DNA from: Litorimonas sp039962885 | GTDB lineage: Bacteria > Pseudomonadota > Alphaproteobacteria > Caulobacterales > Maricaulaceae | Assembly (NCBI GenBank): GCA_039962885.1 | Contig: JBDVGI010000030.1 | Coordinates: forward strand, 1 to 9,804 | DNA: 9,804 nucleotides | Reading direction: 5' to 3' | In this document: piece by piece, positions 6,166 through 9,804 of the stretch | Position numbering within the stretch: the stretch's first letter is position 1 | How the letters are laid out: each line of letters opens with the position of its first letter | Program-made: the position numbers and the translations under genes | The notes under the pieces: generated by a model | The model's input: the letters and a program-made list of their open reading frames with translations, nothing else | Databases searched by the model: none | Told to the model about the DNA's origin: nothing

Positions 6166-8381
6166 TGGCTGAACTTCTTTTTGAAATTTTCTGCGAAGAA
6201 ATTCCGGCTCGCATGCAAGTGCGGGCGGGACAAGACCTAAGCAAGGCGCTTATTGGCGGTCTAAAAAAAGCGGGCTTAACCGTAGAGGGTGAGCAATGTT
6301 ATACGGGGCCGCGGCGTCTTGTGTTTACCGCCGATATACCGCTGCGCTCACCTGATATATCCGAAGAGCGCAAAGGTCCGCGCGTTGGCTCCCCTGAGCA
6401 AGCGCTTGCAGGTTTCATGAAAGCGGCGGGACTAACCGATATTTCGCAGGCCGAAACCCGTAACGACCCGAAAAAGGGCGATTTTTATGTTGCTGTCATG
6501 AACAGCGAAGGCCGCGATAGCGCTGATATTATCGCAGAATTAATTCCCGCAACCATGAATAATTTCCCGTGGCCGAAATCTATGAAATCTGGCAACTCAA
6601 GCTTCCGTTGGGTGCGGCCTTTGCAGTCTATGATTTGTCTTTTGGACGGTAATGTTGTGCCCGTCGAGGTTGGCGGTATTACGGCAGGGAATGGCACTGA
6701 AGGTCATCGCCGCCACGGCAAAGGCCCGTTTACGGTCAAAGACTTTACCGATTACCGCGCGCAGTTGGAAGGGCCTAAAGCCCCGCATGGCCATGTGATG
6801 ATTTCCGCGCAGGATAGAAAAGACAAAATCTTGACAGATGCCAAAGCGGCTTGCGCGGCCAAAGGGTTGGAATTGGTTGAAGATGAGGCTTTGTTGTCCG
6901 AAGTGGCGGGACTGGCCGAATGGCCTGTTGTCTTGCTTGGCGATATGGATGAAAGTTTCTTGGAATTGCCAGATGAAGTGATACGCTTAACCCTGAAATC
7001 ACATCAAAAAACATTTACGGTGCGTGACCCCAAAACGGGGGCGCTCGCGCCATATTACATTATTGTTGCCAACCAAAGCGCCCCTGATGGGGGAACGTCG
7101 ATTATTAAAGGTAATGGCAAAGTCATTTCCGCGCGTTTGTCTGATGCGCGGTTCTTCCAAGATGAAGACCGTAAAAACAAGTTAGAGAGCTATTACGAGA
7201 AACTTGGCACCGTGGTGTTCCATAAAAAACTCGGGAGTGTCCGTGACAAAGCTGAACGTGTCGCCGCGTTGGCCCGTAAAATTGCGCCAAAAGTTGGCGC
7301 TGATGCGGATAAAGCCGAGCAAGCGGCAAGGCTCGCCAAATGTGATTTGGTGACGCAAACCGTGATTGAATTTACCTCTCTGCAAGGCCAAATCGGCGCG
7401 CAAATCTATAGGCATGAGGGCGGAGATGCGGACATAGCTACCGCGATTGAAGAGCATTATAAACCCGTAGGGCCAAGTGATAGCGTCCCAACAAATCCTG
7501 TTGCTGTTGCTGTGGCGCTCGCGGATAAGCTCGATACACTCGTTGGCTTCTGGGCAATAGACGAAAAACCCACAGGGTCGAAAGATCCTTATGCTTTGCG
7601 GCGTGCCGCGCTTGGCGTAGTGCGGATTATTTTGGAGAATGGTGTTCGGTTGGATTTATTAGGCTTCATATACGTTGACAGTCTTTCTCAAATAGAAGTT
7701 CGTTTGAAGATCGATGAAGTAAGTAAGAAGGTTCACGTGGTTAATAAAGCGGCCCAATTGGGTGCGATGAAAAGGCATGAATATGAATCTTGGAGAGATT
7801 CACAATTTTCTGCCGGACTCTCAGCTTTACAGTCAGGTGAAGCTCGGGATGAGAATTTTGCATTGGCAGTAAACCTTCATGTTTTCATTCTTGATCGTTT
7901 GAAAGTTTACTTGCGGGATCAAGGCTTGTTGCAAGACCATATTGACGCTGTGCTTAAGCTGGGCGGAAAGGACCTCGTCTTTATTGTTGCGCGGGTAAAA
8001 GCTTTATCAGCTTTCCTCGAGACAGAGGCGGGCACCAACCTGCTCGCAGGCTATAAGCGCGCGGCGAATATCTTGAAGGCCGAGGCGAAGAAAGGCGATT
8101 TACCCCAAGGCTTACCGAATCGTCCTGACGATATCCATGGCGCGCGCTTGTTTGAAGCTTTGCAAACCGTTTCCGCGGATATTAAGACAGCCTTAAATGA
8201 TGAAAACTATACGCAAGCCATGACGAGCCTCGCCGCATTAAGAGACCCAATTGATAAATTTTTCACTGAGGTTCATATTATGTCAGATAATATAGATGTC
8301 ATGCAAAACAATTTGCGCCTTTTGGGGTTAATTCGTGATACGGCACATCAAATTGCAGATTTTGAGATGATTCAAGGGTAA
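6165..8381 (+). CDS. glyS: Glycyl-tRNA synthetase beta subunit
   Basis: This is the tRNA-binding partner of GlyQ in the alpha2-beta2 enzyme, responsible for tRNA-Gly recognition. The N terminus (MAELLFEIFCEEIPARMQ) and landmarks along the chain are typical: GPRRLVF near 48-54, MKSGNSSFRWVRPLQSMICL near 145-164, EGHRRHGKGPF near 180-190, SEVAGLAEWPVVLLGD, LTLKSHQKTF, ARLSDARFFQDEDRKNKLE, KCDLVTQTVIEFTSLQGQIG, DPYALRRAALGVVRIILENG, and a C-terminal DALR-like anticodon-binding region ending LLGLIRDTAHQIADFEMIQ. Length is 738 residues, against 689 in E. coli. The excess of about 49 residues falls after LDL at 496-498: 75 residues precede FILDRLK, where I recall about 26 in E. coli. That stretch is AT-rich, about 40% GC over 7621-7920. 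The ATG overlaps the stop of the preceding gene by one base, with only a weak GAG at 6154-6156 as ribosome binding site, so translation is probably coupled. Confidence 0.97.
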   Translation: MAELLFEIFCEEIPARMQVRAGQDLSKALIGGLKKAGLTVEGEQCYTGPRRLVFTADIPLRSPDISEERKGPRVGSPEQALAGFMKAAGLTDISQAETRNDPKKGDFYVAVMNSEGRDSADIIAELIPATMNNFPWPKSMKSGNSSFRWVRPLQSMICLLDGNVVPVEVGGITAGNGTEGHRRHGKGPFTVKDFTDYRAQLEGPKAPHGHVMISAQDRKDKILTDAKAACAAKGLELVEDEALLSEVAGLAEWPVVLLGDMDESFLELPDEVIRLTLKSHQKTFTVRDPKTGALAPYYIIVANQSAPDGGTSIIKGNGKVISARLSDARFFQDEDRKNKLESYYEKLGTVVFHKKLGSVRDKAERVAALARKIAPKVGADADKAEQAARLAKCDLVTQTVIEFTSLQGQIGAQIYRHEGGDADIATAIEEHYKPVGPSDSVPTNPVAVAVALADKLDTLVGFWAIDEKPTGSKDPYALRRAALGVVRIILENGVRLDLLGFIYVDSLSQIEVRLKIDEVSKKVHVVNKAAQLGAMKRHEYESWRDSQFSAGLSALQSGEARDENFALAVNLHVFILDRLKVYLRDQGLLQDHIDAVLKLGGKDLVFIVARVKALSAFLETEAGTNLLAGYKRAANILKAEAKKGDLPQGLPNRPDDIHGARLFEALQTVSADIKTALNDENYTQAMTSLAALRDPIDKFFTEVHIMSDNIDVMQNNLRLLGLIRDTAHQIADFEMIQG

Positions 8382-8446
8382 GGCCTGTGAATCGGAAATT
8401 TAAATATGAGCTCTGCTTATCCTGAGCTTTCAGTAGGTTTAATGAC
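8382..8446. other. glyS-ppdK intergenic spacer
   Basis: These 65 nt contain TAGG at 8434-8437 as a plausible ribosome binding site for ppdK, 9 nt before its ATG. A short inverted repeat AGCTC (8409-8413) / GAGCT (8424-8428) with a 10-nt loop has only five pairs and no T-tract, so it is not a convincing terminator. No clear promoter is visible, and ppdK could be read through from glyS. Confidence 0.4.
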
Positions 8447-9804
8447 ATGACACAATGGGTTTATAATTTCGGCGGCGGCGTTGCACAGGGCAATACCACC
8501 ATGAAAAACCTTTTGGGCGGTAAAGGGGCCAATCTGGCAGAAATGGCTAGCCTTGGCTTGCCTGTCCCTCCTGGTTTTACTTTAACCACCGAAGTCTGCA
8601 CGCATTATTATGATAATGATGAGCAATATCCTAGCGATATGAACGCGCAAATCATGCAAGGTCTGGCCGAGATTGAAAAGCTGACAGGTAAAAAATTCGG
8701 CGATGCTAAAAACCCTTTGCTTGTATCTGTACGCTCTGGCGCGCGAGCCTCTATGCCAGGGATGATGGACACGGTTTTGAACCTTGGCTTGAACGATGAA
8801 ACAGTCGAAGGCCTTGCGGAATTATCTGGCGATAGACGCTTTGCACTCGATAGTTACCGGCGCTTTATCACCATGTATTCCGATGTGGTTTTAGGCGTGC
8901 ATCACCACACATATGAAGACATTCTAGAACGCCACAAAGACACGCAAGGCTATATGCTCGATACGGAAATGAGCGCGAATGATTGGGCGCAAGTGATTGA
9001 GAAATTCAAAGCTGCGACGCGCAAGGCTTTGGGACGCGACTTCCCGCAAGACCCGCAAGACCAACTCCAAGGCGCGGTGGATGCTGTGTTTGGATCTTGG
9101 ATGAATGAACGGGCTGTGGTCTACCGCCGTCTTAATGACATTCCTGCTGCATGGGGAACTGCGGTCAATGTGCAAGCTATGGTCTTTGGCAATATGGGCA
9201 ATACATCCGCGACTGGCGTAGCCTTTACGCGTGACCCGTCAACGGGCGACAATAGCTATTATGGCGAGTTTTTGATCAACGCGCAGGGCGAAGATGTTGT
9301 CGCGGGCATTCGCACGCCGCAAACGCTCACCAAGGCTGCCCGTATAGAGATGGGCGAGGATGCGCCGTCGATGGAAGAGGCTTTGCCAGAGGTTTATGCG
9401 CAGCTCGCCAAGACCTTTGAAACGCTTGAGGGTCATTATCGTGATATGCAAGATATTGAATTTACTGTAGAGCGCGGAACATTATGGATGCTGCAAACGC
9501 GCACAGGTAAACGTACAGCGCGCGCTGCGCTTAAAATCGCCGTGGATATGGCGAGCACAGGGCAAATCACGCAAGAAGAAGCTTTACTGCGTATTGACCC
9601 GTTGTCCTTGGATCAACTTTTACATCCGACACTTGACGCAGATGCGCCGCGCGATTTAATCGCGATGGGCTTGCCAGCCTCCCCTGGCGCGGCGATTGGG
9701 CAGGTCGTGTTTAACTCTGACGAAGCCGAAGAAATGGCACGTTCAGGCCAAGATGTTATTTTGGTCCGAATCGAAACAAGCCCAGAAGATATTCACGGCA
9801 TGCA
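8447..9804 (+). CDS. ppdK: Pyruvate, phosphate dikinase, 3' end missing
   Basis: This enzyme interconverts pyruvate + ATP + phosphate with PEP + AMP + diphosphate. It works in gluconeogenesis or, in reverse, in PPi-linked glycolysis. The frame is open from ATG 8447 to the window edge, giving 452 complete codons of a protein usually about 880-890 long. The N-terminal nucleotide-binding domain is complete: NFGGGVAQGNTTMKNLLGGK at 7-26, LGLPVPPGF at 36-44, SVRSGARASMPGMMDTVLNL at 94-113, FGNMGNTSATGVAFTRDPST at 247-266, GEFLINAQGEDVVAGIRTP at 273-291, and the ATP-site end DIEFTVERGTLWMLQTRTGK at 336-355. The swivelling phosphohistidine domain begins at GLPASPGAAIGQVVF (408-422). The sequence stops at SPEDIHGM, just before the stretch that should hold the phosphorylated histidine, so the active histidine and the PEP/pyruvate-binding barrel cannot be checked. 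In alphaproteobacteria ppdK often follows glyS, as here. Confidence 0.97.
   Translation, partial: MTQWVYNFGGGVAQGNTTMKNLLGGKGANLAEMASLGLPVPPGFTLTTEVCTHYYDNDEQYPSDMNAQIMQGLAEIEKLTGKKFGDAKNPLLVSVRSGARASMPGMMDTVLNLGLNDETVEGLAELSGDRRFALDSYRRFITMYSDVVLGVHHHTYEDILERHKDTQGYMLDTEMSANDWAQVIEKFKAATRKALGRDFPQDPQDQLQGAVDAVFGSWMNERAVVYRRLNDIPAAWGTAVNVQAMVFGNMGNTSATGVAFTRDPSTGDNSYYGEFLINAQGEDVVAGIRTPQTLTKAARIEMGEDAPSMEEALPEVYAQLAKTFETLEGHYRDMQDIEFTVERGTLWMLQTRTGKRTARAALKIAVDMASTGQITQEEALLRIDPLSLDQLLHPTLDADAPRDLIAMGLPASPGAAIGQVVFNSDEAEEMARSGQDVILVRIETSPEDIHGM

Noticed and set aside
8409..8428. Inverted repeat AGCTC / GAGCT between glyS and ppdK as a terminator
   Set aside because: The stem is five pairs and is not followed by a run of T, too weak to call.

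Overview
The window looks like chromosomal core sequence from an alphaproteobacterium. The evidence is that the protein sequences (polyprenyl synthetase, GlyQ/GlyS, PPDK and a TPR protein with the NYLGYTWVDRG and VDSLGWAHYKLGQY signatures) and the neighbourhood TPR - ispE - polyprenyl synthetase - DUF2007 - glyQ - glyS - ppdK resemble what I know from that class. Housekeeping genes were about 52-57% GC in the lines I counted by hand. I cannot name the genus. No RNA gene, mobile element, CRISPR array or origin was seen.

Layout. Bases 1-3054 hold a plus-strand run of three genes: the 3' part of a TPR protein, ispE (a step of the MEP isoprenoid pathway), and an integral-membrane polyprenyl-phosphate sugar-1-phosphate transferase of the WecA/MraY superfamily. 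A long-chain polyprenyl diphosphate synthase (3064-4089, minus strand) converges on this run with only 9 nt between stop codons. A 111-nt divergent intergenic region follows, then two small tandem DUF2007 paralogues (4201-4437 and 4517-4741), then glyQ (4781-5701), an AT-rich gene of unknown function (5704-6165), glyS (6165-8381), and the first 452 codons of pyruvate phosphate dikinase (8447 to the window edge).

How the genes relate. IspE feeds IPP/DMAPP synthesis. The polyprenyl synthase elongates these units into a long prenyl chain, most likely the ubiquinone tail. The WecA-like enzyme uses a polyprenyl phosphate carrier to start a surface glycan. The left half therefore has an isoprenoid and isoprenoid-carrier theme. 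GlyQ and GlyS form the heterotetrameric glycyl-tRNA synthetase.

The main oddity is that glyQ and glyS are separated by a tightly packed gene of about 37% GC, which overlaps glyS by one base and carries a CxxCG motif. GlyS also has an AT-rich segment of about 75 residues (about 40% GC over 7621-7920) that accounts for its extra length over E. coli GlyS. The rest is ordinary core genome. I see no convincing new multi-gene system here.
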